Assembly (NCBI GenBank): GCA_950097015.1
Contig: CATNEN010000039.1
Coordinates: forward strand, 16,586,501-16,650,500
Reading direction: 5' to 3'
Origin: Macrostomum hystrix
Lineage: Eukaryota > Platyhelminthes > Macrostomidae
DNA: 64,000 nucleotides
Shown here one piece after another: positions 1 through 13,500 of this stretch. Under the pieces are notes generated by a model that searched no databases, had not been told where the DNA came from, and was given only the letters and a program-made list of their open reading frames with translations. How positions within the stretch are numbered: the first letter of the stretch is position 1; every line of letters starts with the position of its first letter. The translations under genes were made by a program, and so were the position numbers.

Positions 1-224
1 TCTAATTAAGTGTAGACATCCAGATACAACACTATTTAACAGAATGTTTTTTTCAGGTATAGCATAGTAGTTAAAGCGGTTTGTCGAATCGCAAAAAACA
101 CAATTTTACGTTATCAATGTGGGAATTAACGATAAGATGAAAGGTTAATAATGCTTCAAGCTCTTGAGGGATTTATAATCTGCTATGCAACGTTAAGGAC
201 TGTTAAAATTGTATTCAGAAGGTC

Positions 225-735
225 GGCACTACAGCCCGAGGGACAGATACGACCACGACCTGTTCCTACCATTTCATCTCTCCCTGTCTCATCTCTCCCT
301 GTCTCATCTCTCCCTGTCTCATCTCTCCCTGTCTTATCTCTCCCTGTCTCATCTCTCCCTATCTCATCTCTCCCTGTCTCATCTCTCCCTGTCTCATCTC
401 TCCCTGTCTCATCTCTCCCTGTCTCATCTCTCCCTGTCTCATCTCTCCCTGTCTCATCTCTCCCTGTCTTATCTCTCCCTGTCTCATCTCTCCCTGTCTC
501 ATCTCTCCCTGTATTATCTCTGGTGTCTCATCTCTCCCTGTCTCATCTCTCCCTGTCTTATCTCTCCCTGTCTTATCTCTGGTGTCTTATCTCCCGTGTC
601 TCATCTCTCCCTGTCTCATCTCTCTCTGTCTCATCTCTCCCTGTATTATCTCTGGTGTCTCATCTCTCCCCTGTCTCATCTCTCCCCTTTCTTTTGTCTT
701 TCGTCCTCGAAGCTCGTTAGTTTCACTATTTTCCG
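225..735. mobile_element. Probable degenerate copy of the same hAT element around the first minisatellite
   Basis: The left flank of the 275-690 array (GGTCGGCACTACAGCCCGAG, then GGACAGATACGACC) aligns with the hAT element's left end (GGTCGGCAAACTCCGGCCCG, then CGGGCCAGATGCGGCC) at most positions. The array motif TGTCTCATCTCTCC is also close to that inside the hAT element. The right end is weak (TTAGTTTCAC), and no target duplication is recognised. Confidence 0.45.
275..690. repeat. Minisatellite, 15-bp unit (TCTCATCTCTCCCTG)
   Basis: About 27 units; the right part is irregular (TATTATCTCTGGTG variants). Open in several frames, but only because of the repeat. Confidence 0.95.
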
Positions 736-843
736 CATACACACACATTCTAAGGTAAACATTTACGAATTTTCACGGAATTAAAGACAGCAAAATTGTC
801 TTATCGCAAAAAATTGAACAAAAAAAATCTACTGATTAGAAAA

Positions 844-2052
844 TCACACTGCCTCCTGGACCATCTGCTCCTCGGAATTCGGCCCACTGAATGCGTCCGG
901 CAACAGCGGCACCTGGTTAGATTCGCGGATCTCAGCGGCGGCTTTGGCTGTGTGGCCTTCAACTGCTCCGCCAACAATGGCCTCGTCGTTATAACGTCTT
1001 CGCGTGCTGCGCTTGACCTGCATTCGGGCCTTGTTGTTATTGGCATTGGAACACTCTGGCGTTACCATGGTGTTAAAACTGGTCCTGAATCTGCCATCGA
1101 TTGGCAAATAGATGAGAAAATTGATGGCACTGTTCGTATAGGACAGCATCAGCAGGATGTTGTTAACTAAAAAGCCGGCCCCGCTGTAGCTGATGAACGA
1201 ATGCGACAGTAGGTAGACTGCGCTAGGCATTGTCGTCAGGAGGTGAATGGTGCCGCTGACTAAAGCGACCCTTGCCACCGACATCTGTCTGTGCCGATTG
1301 TCCTGCTGACTGCGCTTCCGTCCAGTTCCGGCTGGACCGGCTGTTGAAGCCAACGAAGCGCTCCGATTTCCGTTGGACGCCTGTGCCCGAGACATCAGCC
1401 TGGCGTGCTTCCTGATGCTGAAGAATATTGTCAGATTGAAGATTAACAGCAGCGAGTCTGGGACAAAGAAGTTCAACAGACTGTCCGCCACCAGGTAGTA
1501 TTTGAAGAATCTCTCCCTGTACATGCAGCGTCGGTTGTCCTTCAAGTGCCACTCGTGCGACAGCAGCAGCGGCAGATCCTTGGCGCACAGCACCGCTAGA
1601 ATAGCCAGTAGAAACTTGACAGCGTTTGCTTTGGTCATAATCAGCTTGGCTCTGGTGGGATAAGTCACAGCTAGGAAGCGGTCAAGCACGATGAGCACTA
1701 GAACCCAAGTAGCAAAGTCGACGCACAGGTAGGTTAGTACCACGTGGCTGATGCACACTGGATAGCCCAGGTCGCGAATGTCGAATAGGAAGGCCTGCTG
1801 GATCCAGTAGCGAGACACGACCAGTAGCAGTACGCAACTGTCCGCCATCTGCAGAATGATGAGCAGAAAGTGCGTACTTTCTTTAAATAGGTCGCTGTTC
1901 CAGAAGATCTTCAGGCTAAGCATATTTCCGATTGTGCCGAAGACAATAATAAACGCGCCGTAGATGGAAGCGATAGCTCGCATTACTGGAGCACCAAATG
2001 GTGGGCTCATCAGCGCCTCCATGGTGATGTTTGCTGCACCACTGCTGTTCAT
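844..2052 (-). CDS. Rhodopsin-like (family A) G protein-coupled receptor, single exon
   Basis: A 402-residue intronless ORF with the layout of a family A GPCR in the plasma membrane. The short N-terminus has N-glycosylation sequons (Asn2, Asn8). TM1 carries the Gly-Asn signature (IGN, about 41-43) and TM2 has an acidic Asp at 71. Cys100 and Cys176 could form the usual extracellular disulfide. TM3 ends in Asp-Arg-Phe (124-126) in place of Asp-Arg-Tyr. TM7 has a variant of NPxxY ending NFLIY with Ser-Ala replacing Pro. The third loop (about 215-262) is Ser/Arg-rich, and a basic cytoplasmic tail follows. The fold is clear; the ligand is not. The divergent DRF and TM7 motifs resemble orphan or peptide-type receptors of invertebrates (inference). 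The start ATG at 2052 lies about 35 bp from a 23-bp minisatellite, which therefore occupies the proximal 5' flank. Confidence 0.9.
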   Translation of the reverse strand: MNSSGAANITMEALMSPPFGAPVMRAIASIYGAFIIVFGTIGNMLSLKIFWNSDLFKESTHFLLIILQMADSCVLLLVVSRYWIQQAFLFDIRDLGYPVCISHVVLTYLCVDFATWVLVLIVLDRFLAVTYPTRAKLIMTKANAVKFLLAILAVLCAKDLPLLLSHEWHLKDNRRCMYRERFFKYYLVADSLLNFFVPDSLLLIFNLTIFFSIRKHARLMSRAQASNGNRSASLASTAGPAGTGRKRSQQDNRHRQMSVARVALVSGTIHLLTTMPSAVYLLSHSFISYSGAGFLVNNILLMLSYTNSAINFLIYLPIDGRFRTSFNTMVTPECSNANNNKARMQVKRSTRRRYNDEAIVGGAVEGHTAKAAAEIRESNQVPLLPDAFSGPNSEEQMVQEAV

Positions 2053-2087
2053 CTATTCGGTTCTGAGTTGAATGAACAGCTGACTGC

Positions 2088-2925
2088 AGACTCTCTGTAG
2101 TAGGATTGACAGACTCTCTGTAGTAGGATTGACAGACTCTCTGTAGTAGGATTGACAGACTCTCTGTAGTAGGATTGACAGACTCTCTGTAGTAGGATTG
2201 ACAGACTCTCTGTAGTAGGATTGACAGACTCTCTGTAGTAGGATTGACAGACTCTCTGTAGTAGGATTGACAGACTCTCTGTAGTAGGATTGACAGACTC
2301 TCTGTAGTAGGATTGACAGACTCTCTGTAGTAGGATTGACAGACTCTCTGTAGTAGGATTGACAGACTCTCTGTAGTAGGATTGACAGACTCTCTGTAGT
2401 AGGATTGACAGACTCTCTGTAGTAGGATTGACAGACTCTCTGTAGTAGGATTGACAGACTCTCTGTAGTAGGATTGACAGACTCTCTGTAGTAGGATTGA
2501 CAGACTCTCTGTAGTAGGATTGACAGACTCTGTAGTAGGATTGACAGACTCTGTAGTAGGATTGACAGACTCTGCAGTAGATTTGACAGACTCTGTAGTA
2601 GGATTGACAGACTCTGTAGTAGGATTGACAGACTCTCTGTTGAAGGATTGACAGACTCTCTGTAGTAGGATTGACAGACTCTCTGTAGTAGGATTGACAG
2701 ACTCTGTAGTAGATTTGACAGACTCTGTAGTAGGATTGACAGACTCTCTGTAGTAGGATTGACAGACTCTCTGTAGTAGGATTGACAGACTCTCTGTAGT
2801 AGGATTGACAGACTCTCTGTAGTAGGATTGACAGACTCTCTGTAGTAGGATTGACAGACTCTGCAGTAGATTTGACAGACTCTGTAGTAGATTTGACAGA
2901 CTCTGTAGTAGGATTGACTGATTCT
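2088..2925. repeat. Minisatellite, 23-bp unit (ACTCTCTGTAGTAGGATTGACAG)
   Basis: Mostly identical 23-mers, with a block of 21-bp variants lacking one CT (about 2528-2640 and 2700-2740, and again near 2860-2910). Lies in the 5' flank of the GPCR. Confidence 0.96.
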
Positions 2926-3300
2926 CTCTTGGCTTTATGCACCTCAGAATGTTTTTATCTAATTGGACGAAGTGGGCGTCAACCAATGAAATCTCATTAT
3001 TTTATCTTGTTATATAGTACCCGTACTTGAGAAATTACTCACCTCTTATAACTAGTGTTTCTTTGAAGTAAAAATAGAAAAATACTAGTTATATGTTAGA
3101 AATCGACAATATAAGACAGTAAATATTTTTTACCGTATTTCGGTTTTTACTGCTTAAAAACATATTACTTTTCTTACATTTTTACCTATTTCTCTAAATA
3201 ATTTTCTGCGAATGTTCAAACAACTCTACTGATAGTAGGGCAATATGATTTTCATATTATTGCAGGTCAACTATAAATCAAGAAAGTCAAGAAAGTGAAA

Positions 3301-6300
3301 ATGGCCGCTGAGCTAAGCTCCGTCAGGGGACTGCTGTGCGACATCTGCGGTGTGCTGTACAATCCCGACAACAGCGGAGGCGGCAGTCCCATCGAGGGAT
3401 CCATTGAAGCTGTGAAACAGTTGAGTGCAAAATGTGTCAATCTGTACCACTAAGGAAATGGATATCTAACACGGTCGATTTCGATATCTAACAGTGTCGG
3501 AATCGATATCTAACAGTGTCGAACTCGATATCTAACAGTGTCAAAATGGATAGCTAAGAGTGTCGAAATGGATAGCTAAGAGTGTCGAAATGGATAGCTA
3601 ACAGTGTCAAACTCGATATCTAACAGTGTCGAACTCGATATCTAACAGTGTCAAACTCGATATCTAACAGTGTCGAACTCGATATCTAACAGTGTCGAAC
3701 TCGATATCTAACAGTGTCGAACTCGATATCTAACAGTGTCGAAATGGATATCTAACATTGTCGAACTCGATATCTAACAGTATCGGAATCGATATCTAAC
3801 AGTATCGGAATCAATATCTAACAGTTGTCGAAATGGATATCTAACAGTGTCGAACTCGATATCTAACAGTATCGGAATCGATATCTAACAGTATCGGAAT
3901 CGATATCTAACAGTGTCGAAATGGATATCTAAAAGTGTCGAACTCGATATCTAACAGTATCGGAATCGATATCTAACAGTATCGGAATCGATATCTAACA
4001 GTGTCGAAATGGATATCTAACAGTATCGGAATCGAAATCTAACAGTATCGGAATCGATATCTAACAGTGTCGAAATGGATATCTAACAGTGTCGGAATCG
4101 ATATCTAACAGTATCGGAATCGATATCTAACAGTATCGGAATCGATATCTAACAGTGTCGAAATGGATATCTAACAGTATCGGAATCGATATCTAACAGT
4201 ATCGGAATCGATATCTAACAGTGTCGAAACGGATATCTAACAGTGTCGGAATCGATATCTAACAGTGTCGGAATCGATATCTAACAGTGTCGGAATCGAT
4301 ATCTAACAGTATCGGAATCGATATCTAACAGTATCGGAATCGATATCTAACAGTGTCGAAATGGATATCTAACAGTATCGGAATCGATATCTAACAGTGT
4401 CGAAATGGATATCTAACAGTGTCGAAATGGATATCTAACAATGTCGAAATTGATATCTAACAGTGTCGAAATGGATATCTAACAGTGTCGAAATGGATAT
4501 CTAACAGTTGTCGAAATAGATATCTAACAGTGTCGAACTCGATATCTAACAGTGTCGAAGTCGATATCTAACAGTTGTCGAAATGGATATCTAACAGTGT
4601 CGAACTCGATATCTAACAGTGTCGAACTCGATATCTAACAGTATCGGAATCGATATCTAACAGTATCGGAATTAATATCTAACAGTGTCGAAATGGATAT
4701 CTAACAGTATCGGAATCAATATCTAACAGTATCGGAATCGATATCTAACAGTATCGGAATCGATATCTAACAGTGTCGAAATGGATATCTAAAAGTGTCG
4801 AACTCGATATCTAACAGTATCGGAATCGATATCTAACAGTATCGGAATCGATATCTAACAGTGTCGAAATGGATATCTAACAGTATCGGAATCGAAATCT
4901 AACAGTATCGGAATCGATATCTAACAGTGTCGAAATGGATATCTAACAGTGTCGGAATCGATATCTAACAGTATCGGAATCGATATCTAACAGTATCGGA
5001 ATCGATATCTAACAGTGTCGAAATGGATATCTAACAGTATCGGAATCGATATCTAACAGTATCGGAATCGATATCTAACAGTGTCGAAACGGATATCTAA
5101 CAGTGTCGGAATCGATATCTAACAGTGTCGGAATCGATATCTAACAGTGTCGGAATCGATATCTAACAGTATCGGAATCGATATCTAACAGTATCGGAAT
5201 CGATATCTAACAGTGTCGAAATGGATATCTAACAGTATCGGAATCGATATCTAACAGTGTCGAAATGGATATCTAACAGTGTCGAAATGGATATCTAACA
5301 ATGTCGAAATTGATATCTAACAGTGTCGAAATGGATATCTAACAGTGTCGAAATGGATATCTAACAGTTGTCGAAATAGATATCTAACAGTGTCGAACTC
5401 GATATCTAACAGTGTCGAAGTCGATATCTAACAGTTGTCGAAATGGATATCTAACAGTGTCGAACTCGATATCTAACAGTGTCGAACTCGATATCTAACA
5501 GTATCGGAATCGATATCTAACAGTATCGGAATTAATATCTAACAGTGTCGAAATGGATATCTAACAGTATCGGAATCAATATCTAACAGTATCGGAATCG
5601 ATATCTAACAGTGTCGAAATGGATATCTAACAGTATCGGAATCGATATCTAACAGTATCGGAATCGATATCTAACAGTGTCGAAATGGATATCTAACAGT
5701 GTCGGAATCGATATCTAACAGTATCGGAATCGATATCTAACAGTATCGGAATCGATATCTAACAGTGTCGAAATGGATATCTAACAGTATCGGAATCGAT
5801 ATCTAACAGTATCGGAATCGATATCTAACAGTGTCGAAACGGATATCTAACAGTGTCGGAATCGATATCTAACAGTGTCGGAATCGATATCTAACAGTGT
5901 CGGAATCGATATCTAACAGTATCGGAATCGATATCTAACAGTATCGGAATCGATATCTAACAGTATCGGAATCGATATCTAACAGTATCGGAATCGATAT
6001 CTAACAGTGTCGAAATGGATATCTAACAGTATCGGAATCTATATCTAACAGTGTCGAAACACAGAATCTTTATCGGCCAGAGTGCTATAACCAAAATCTG
6101 GTTCCACTTCCATTATTTTAGACTGAAGGCCGTAAATTTCCCACTAAAATTTGTCACCAACGAGAGCCAGAACACGCGAGCCGGCCTCACAGCTAAACTG
6201 CAGCGTATCGGTTTCCCTATTGTCGAAGAGGACATTGTGTCGCCTGTGACAGTGGTTCGCGCTCTACTGAAAGAGCGCAATTGGAAGGCGCATCTACTGT

Positions 6301-9269
6301 TGCACAATGGTGAGTGTATAATTATTTAGATATACAATTATTTAGTCATTACTAACAAGTGGTGTCACATTTTTCCTGTAGTGCAGTATTTAGTGTAAAT
6401 CATTCTGCTTAAATAAATCTGAAATCCTCTGTCTAACACCTGAAATCCTCTGTCTAACACCTGAAATCCTCTGTCTAACAAAACACTTGAAATCCTCTGT
6501 CTAACACCTGAAATCCTCTGTCTAACACCTGAAATCCTCTGTCTAACACCTGAAATCCTCTGTCTAACAAAACACTTGAAATCCTCTGTCTAACACCTGA
6601 AATCCTCTGTCTAACACCTGAAATCCTCTGTCTAACACCTGAAATCCTCTGTCTAACAAAACACTTGAAATCCTCTGTCTAACACCTGAAATCCTCTGTC
6701 TAACACATGAAATCCTGTCTAACAAAACACTTGAAATCCTCTGTCTAACAAAACACTTGAAATCCTCTGTCTAACACCTGAAATCCTCTGTCTAACACAT
6801 GAAATCCTGTCTAACAAAACACTTGAAATCCTCTGTCTAACACCTGAAATCCTCTGTCTTACGAACATCTGAAATCCACTGTCTAACACCTGAAATCCCC
6901 TGTCTAACAAACATCTGAAATCCACTATCTAATGAGCATCTGAAATCGGGTAGGAAAAAATATGAAAATTTTGTTATTGTTTAACAATAATTGTCTAATG
7001 AAAGCGGTGCAATGTCTGTAAATTAGCCTCAGATAAGCCTTATCTGAGTGCTTATAATAACATGCTTAAAAGCAATTTACTAAACGTCATTCGATTACTT
7101 TCAGTATATTTATTATAAAGAACTAAATTCCTTTCAAGCAGTTGTTTTTGGAATTTCCGTTCTATTTGACAGCGGCAGTATTTGCAGTCCAGAGCACGTC
7201 TGGGAGAAAAAACAAAAAAATATATGCTTCCGGTGTTACTACAGATTAAAACAAGCACAAGTGAAACAGTAAAACTATTTTAAATGAAAGCGCGCATTTT
7301 GTGCATATAATGGAGATTACACAAAGGGTTTGCACGAAAATTGCACATTAACTGTTTTAACAAAAAAATCTAGTTTTTGGACCAACGGACATCGTGTTGC
7401 ATGAAATTTTACACCTTGTGTACATAATGGATTCAACTACTTATTAGTAGTATTAGCAAAAGTTGTTGTAGTAAAAGCCGGCAAGTGATAAAAAAATTCA
7501 GCACGTAAAAAAGTTAATTCGATTTCAATTTTTAAATTAAATGTTTTTAAATGAGAAAGCTTTTGTTTTGTTATAATTTATTGTCAAGTCTAATTTGTTA
7601 TATTCATATATTTATACAAAAGTTAAAAGCAACAACTGGATGTGGTCAGTTGTAAAATGTACAAAAACTTACAAAGCAGTAAAATATGAAGAGGTAATTA
7701 TAAATTATATTGCATCATCCAGTGTCAGACAGATGACAAAAAGGTGAGCATTTTTTAAGTTTGCACTAATTTAGTAAAAAATGAAGTTTTTTCAAAGATA
7801 AGCATGCAACCCGGATTAAATACACAAAAACTATTGAGTCAAGTGTTTAGTAGCTCTTATAAGCAAATAACAGTGCTAATTTGTTGTGTAAAATTAACAT
7901 TCTAGATTTAGAAGTGCGACGAGTTGGGATACAATAACTTTAGATATTTGAGTTAAGAGAGTAAATGACAGATTAGAGAAGATAGGAGAATTTATTTCAG
8001 ATAAAATATTAGCGATAAAAAATGAGAGATTATAGATTAGCGATGAGATCTTAAAATATTAGTAAATAAATAAAGTAAGGATTGACGACACAAAACACAT
8101 ATTTTATTAAATGACGGGGTCCAGCAGAAGACAAAAAGTAATTTGAATCTAAACAGATTCGATGGCCAATACATACCAATTTAAACAAAATATTCTTTGT
8201 GGAATTAGCAGAGTCTCAGGCAAATCACAGTCACAGCTTCTTTCATAATTTTTTTCGCCTAAATTGTCTTTTTTTCCTTAAGAAACAGATTATTAAAAGT
8301 ACATATTCACTCGCCATCGGACACTGGCTGTGGGCGAACGCCGCAATGCTGAAAGTATTCCTGCGGACCGCAGCGAACCACCTCCTCCATATTCATGGCG
8401 AATCTGTACACATATCTCTTGCCGGTAGTCTTCTCAATGATGCGCTTATCGTAGTAATACCGGAGTCCACGACTCAGCTTCTCGTAGTTCATCTTTGGCT
8501 TGTTCTTGCGTTGACCCTGTGTAAAGAAATTGTGCTTATTTATGATAGGAAAACATTGGTATCTTTCACAGTCAGGCTGTAATCCAGTTTTTTATAGTTG
8601 TGTAACACTAACATCGAATTAGACAGACATTAGAAAGGTAAAAAACTGTTAAAGAGTTAAAAAAAACTGCCGTTAGACTGGTATAAATACCTGTTAGACA
8701 GGTAGAAACACCTGCTAGAGAGGTAGAAACACCCGTTAGACAGGTAGAAACACCTGTTAGACAGGTAGAAACACCCTATAGACTTGTAGAAACACCTGTT
8801 AGACAGGTAAAAACACCCTTTAAACTGGTATAAATGCCTGTTAGACAGGTAGAAACACCCTTTAGACTGGTAAAAACACCTGTTAGACCGGTAGAAATAC
8901 CAGTTAGACCCGTAGAAACACCCGTTAGACTGGGAACACGCCTGTTATTTACTGGATAATGTTGCAACTGAGCTGCCAATTCTTACCCATCGCCGAGCCA
9001 CCTCGTCCGGGTTCTTGAGCTTGAACTCCCATTGGCCCTGGCCAGTCCAGCAGATGTGCCTATCAGAAGCCGGATTAGAAAGCTCTTCTAGTAGGAATTG
9101 CCACAGGTGCACTTGCCCGCCGCCGCCGCCGCCGCCGCCGCCGCCCCCGCCGCCGCTGGCGCTGGCGTTGGCGCCGACACTGACGTCGGCGAAATCTTCT
9201 ACGACATTGGCAACGGTAGAGGAGCTTCGATGCCCGAAAGCGCGTTGAGAATGCTGATGCTGAGATCTC

Positions 9270-9308
<39 letters not shown>

Positions 9309-10553
9309 AGTGGCACCTCGGTGTTGCTTTGAGCAAAGCAATCGTTAGCAAGTAGCTGCTCACAATGGCTTCCGCTTGCTGAAAGTTCCATCGCCAAGAT
9401 AATCTCGACTTCAGAAAGTTAAAAACAAATCAACTATAATAATTGCAGGAGGGCAGGGGGCATTGGCACATCATTTGGTGACACTGGACCCGCAGCCAGG
9501 GAGGAGGCAATTCTGCCCATTTCGCTGACTCCTGAGCACACACGCACTCACTCACACGTGTGTACATCTGCCCTGACTTTCTCATCGTCAAGCTGTGGAC
9601 ACTGTCACTGTGCCTTGGAGGTTGGCCTTCAGGGGCGTAAATTGCACGACAAGCCACCAAGCCTTCTCTCCGCGACTGCGCCCCAAATGAATGTGGCCTC
9701 ACCGCGGAATCGAGCTCAGGGACCTTTTTGGTTCCAGCTTCAGACTTGTCAAAAATGTCAAGTAGTTAATTCCGTAAGTCAGGACTAAAGCAAACATACC
9801 GTTTGCAGTTCCGATTAAGGCATCATCCTCATTCAGGGAACCCAATAGCTGATGTGCATGACCCTGTTCTGTGGACATGGTCGAGTAGCAGCAGTACTGT
9901 TGCTGCTGCTGCTGCTGCTGCTGCTGATGTTGCAGCGAAGTTCCAGGAAAATTGTTGGCTAAAAACAGATCGTTACAGAGCTGAGCTTCGGTTGGCATTT
10001 GGCAGTCGAACTGGTATTGCTGATGAGAATGATTGTAGCTCTGATAGCAGCCAGTGTAGTCGAATAGTTCGTCCATACTTGGATTCTGAGCTGGCCACAT
10101 CTGTTGTTGCTGCTGTTGCTGGGGATATTGCTGCATCTGCAGCTGGGAGCTATACGGATCTGCATCTGAAATATTGCGATAGCGTGGAAGAAAAATGGTT
10201 GTAGAAATGGGAAGCTAATGGTTAATGGGAAGAGCGGAGGGGAGACTAGAGGGAGGAGAGCGATGGTGGAGAGCGGAGGGGAGACTAGAGGGAGGAGAGC
10301 GATGGTGGAGAGCGGAGGGGAGACTAGAGGGAGGAGAGCAGAGGGAAGACTAGAGGGGGAACAGCGGAGGGGAGACTAGAGGAGAAAGAGCGGAGGGTAG
10401 ACTAGAGGGGGAGAGCAGAGGGGCAGAAGGGAGGGGAAGGGCGGAGGGCAGAGGGGAAGTGGAGGAGAGTAGAATGCGGATTGGTACAGACCTGGCATCA
10501 TGAGTCCTGTAGCGTGATTGCTATTCCACCAGGCCTCGCTGCTAAAGTCTGAG

Positions 10554-10594
<41 letters not shown>

Positions 10595-13500
10595 ATACAT
10601 GGCTTTCTCCTCTGCTGAGTCAGTCACCATTAGCAGATGATGGCAGGCAGCATCGTCGATTATTTGCCGCTCGTCGGCAGTCAAATCTGTCGCCTTTGTC
10701 ACTTCTGTGATCGCGGTTTGAAAAAGAATTGATGTTGCTATTGTTAACTCGAATAGATGTGTGATAAACAGACGGTCTGTTTATGGGCCTAAAAGCGAGT
10801 GAAATCTCGGGTGGGTTGTGTCTTATTACCCGAGGCCTAGAATGAAATCTCTCGAATTTCCTTGTTGGCGAGGTTCAGAGGTGTCTGTTAAGGTGTGTGT
10901 GCGTGCGTGCGTGTTTGGTGAGGCCTCCGACCAGTTGCCTTGCCGTCAGAACCAACCAACCCCATGCCTTTTATTTGTTTAACTTTTGTTGTTGTATTCG
11001 AATGGAGTAATATTAAAAAGAAAGTCCTACCTTCTAGTTCTACCTTACTAAGTTTCTAATTTAGTTTTTAGTTTTCCACTTTGTTGCCAAAAATCGTTAA
11101 CTTAATGTCTTTCTGGGAAAATTCAGAGAACGAATCATAGGATCTCTAAGAGAAACCTAGTTTAAGTCATTGCCTTAGCTAAGATCCATTTTCTACATAT
11201 GCAAATGCTATGCTAATATGTGTGCGCTCTGTTGCATGGAATATGCTAAAGGCAATAAGGCTAATGAATGGCTTGGCATTTTCTTTATTTGGTCTAGTCG
11301 GCGTTTCTTACTGATTATAAAGTTGGCCTGTTCTGTTTTAACGCAATCATTATGAAAGCTGACGCTCGATCTGACCAAATGACTGGTAGGCTATTTAGTA
11401 TTCTTGTGCAGGTGTATGACACTGGACTGCAATCTAGCTGAGAAATTGACAACGAATAGGTTTAGAGATCTAATTGATGAGAAAATAGGAGAACGGAAAG
11501 GAGGTAAGAGAGATTAGAAAGAAGAGAGGAGAGGAGAGAGAAGAGAGAAGAGAGGAGAGGATAGAGAAGAGAGTAGATGAGATGAGATAGAAGAAAGGAG
11601 AGGAGATGAGAGAGAAGAGAGAAAAGAGAGAGATAAGAGATATGAGAGAGATAAGAGATATGATAAATCAAAGATGAGAGAGAAGAGAGGAGATAAGAAG
11701 AGAGGAGATGAGAGAAAATAGAGCAGGGGAGAGAGAAGAGAGGAGATGAGAGAGGAGAGAGGAGACAGAAGAGCGAGAGGAGAGAGAAGAGAGGAGATGA
11801 GAGAGGAGAGAGGAGACAGAAGAGCGAGAGGAGAGAGAAGAGAGGAGATGAGAGAGGAGAGAGGAGACAGAAGAGCAAGAGGAGAGAGAAGAGAGGAGAT
11901 TATAAAGAAGAGAGGAGATTATGGAAAAGATAGAGTGAAGAGAAAAGAGAGGAGATAAGAGGAGAGGAGAGGAGAGGAGAGAGGTGAGAGGACACTGCCC
12001 ATTGAATTACAAAAATCTAATGTTGGAATCGATATGTATCGAAAAAATTGAAAGCCGGATTCGGACCAAGGCAACTCCAGACGTGAGTCGGGAGTCGGGA
12101 ATCGAACCCCAGACCTGTCGGTGGAAATTGCAAAACTAGAGGCTACGAGTGCCCATGCTATAGGAGACAGCGAAACTCAAAGACATGGGTGTCGGCACCT
12201 CGGAGCAGAACATTTTGAGCCATTTCTCAACGCAAAACAGCCAACTCACCGGCTGTGAGCTGACATTGAAGCGATCCGGAGCCAGTCAGCTGATCCACAG
12301 CTGGCACAGGCAGGTAGCCACAAGGCTGCTGCTGCTGCTGCGCATCGTCGAGCGCTGCGCAGAATGCCGCCCCGATCGTGGCTCCATTGCTGGCTGCGTC
12401 CTGATCTGTTGATGGTTTTGTTGGGCGGTAGGGTCACGGCCTGGGAATAAGGAGAGAATGGGAAGAAGGAGAGAAGGGGAAAAAGAAAAGAGAAGGGAAG
12501 AAGAACAGAAGGGGAAAAAGAAAAGAGAAGGGGAAGAAAAAGAGAAGGGGAAGAAGAAAAGAGAAGGGGAAGAAGGAGAGAATGGGAAGGATAAGATATC
12601 GGGAAGAAGAAGAGAAGGGGAAGAATGAGTGAAGGGGAAAAGGAGAGTAGGGGAAGAAGAAAAGAGAAGGGGAAGAAGGAGAGAAGGGGAAGAAGAAGAG
12701 AAGGGGGAAGAAGAAGAGAAGGGGAAGAAGGAGAGAAGGGGAAGAAGAAGAGAAGGGGGAAGAAGAAGAGAAGGGGAAGAAGAAGAGAAGGGGAATAAGG
12801 AGAGAGCGGTAGAATGAGAGGAAAATGGGAGATCATTAGTCGAGAAGCGAAGCTAGAACAGCGCGGGAGGAAATGAGCAGAAAGGCAAATAAAGTTTTCA
12901 AAAAAGTCAACACTAGCGGCGCGGTTTCTGACTGTGTAATAACAGTAGTCAGTTGCGCAACAAACTACAATCACTCCCGAGCACAAGTTGTAAAACCTGT
13001 GAATTTGTTGCCCAATTTATAACACCTCTTGACTGATTGTGTTAGCCAACAATTTTCCAAACAGTCCGACCGCAGTCGCCTTTGAAACTTACAGTTTAAT
13101 CTGCGTCAAAACTGTTACAGAATACTTATGCAAACAAACTGTAAACTGCTCGAGTATACCCTGCTAGATTTCGATAATTAAGTAAGAAAGCAGCTTATTA
13201 AAGTGAAATCGAGATTCTGTATGCAGATGGCTTCACTTGCATCGTCACTTTAGCATCCTTATTTAGCAATTCAAATCATCTGGTAATTTGAGGACCGCGA
13301 GTGCCATAATATGGCAGTTTCTTGACAATTGCTTCACACAGATTAAGTTTGTCATAGCAACCAGCGAAACACACGCGCGCACACACACACACACACACCT
13401 GTGCCGCGAGGCAAAGTCAAACGCTGCAGATGTGACCTGAATATTCGCCCAAACAAATGATTAGTTCTTGGATATAGTTTTTTGTAGTTTTTTTACTCGT

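Noticed and set aside
151-784. Two overlapping ORFs of about 190 residues rich in Ser-Leu-Pro/His
   Set aside because: They are reading frames through the 15-bp minisatellite; the unit is a multiple of three and has no stop. No unique protein-like sequence.
1916-2986. Minus-strand ORFs of 297 and 356 codons (repeating ESVNPTT / SILLQRVCQSYYR)
   Set aside because: Product of the 23-bp array; the same peptide cycles through all frames, with no non-repeat core.
3458-6058. CRISPR-like look of regular 22-bp repeats
   Set aside because: Units are contiguous with no unique spacers, in an intron of an animal gene.
9075-9355. Poly-Ala/Arg ORFs overlapping ETS exon 6
   Set aside because: Shadows of the CAG and GGC runs in other frames; the ETS frame carries the conserved domain.
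12080-12165. tRNA-like sequence (GGAATCGAACCCC on plus) in an ETS intron
   Set aside because: Only a B-box-like stretch is clear; too degraded to call a SINE or tRNA.
12246-12986. 246-codon minus-strand ORF over ETS exon 3
   Set aside because: It reads the purine array and the wrong frame of the exon; the phase-1 frame gives [15 protein letters not shown] and fits the splice phases.
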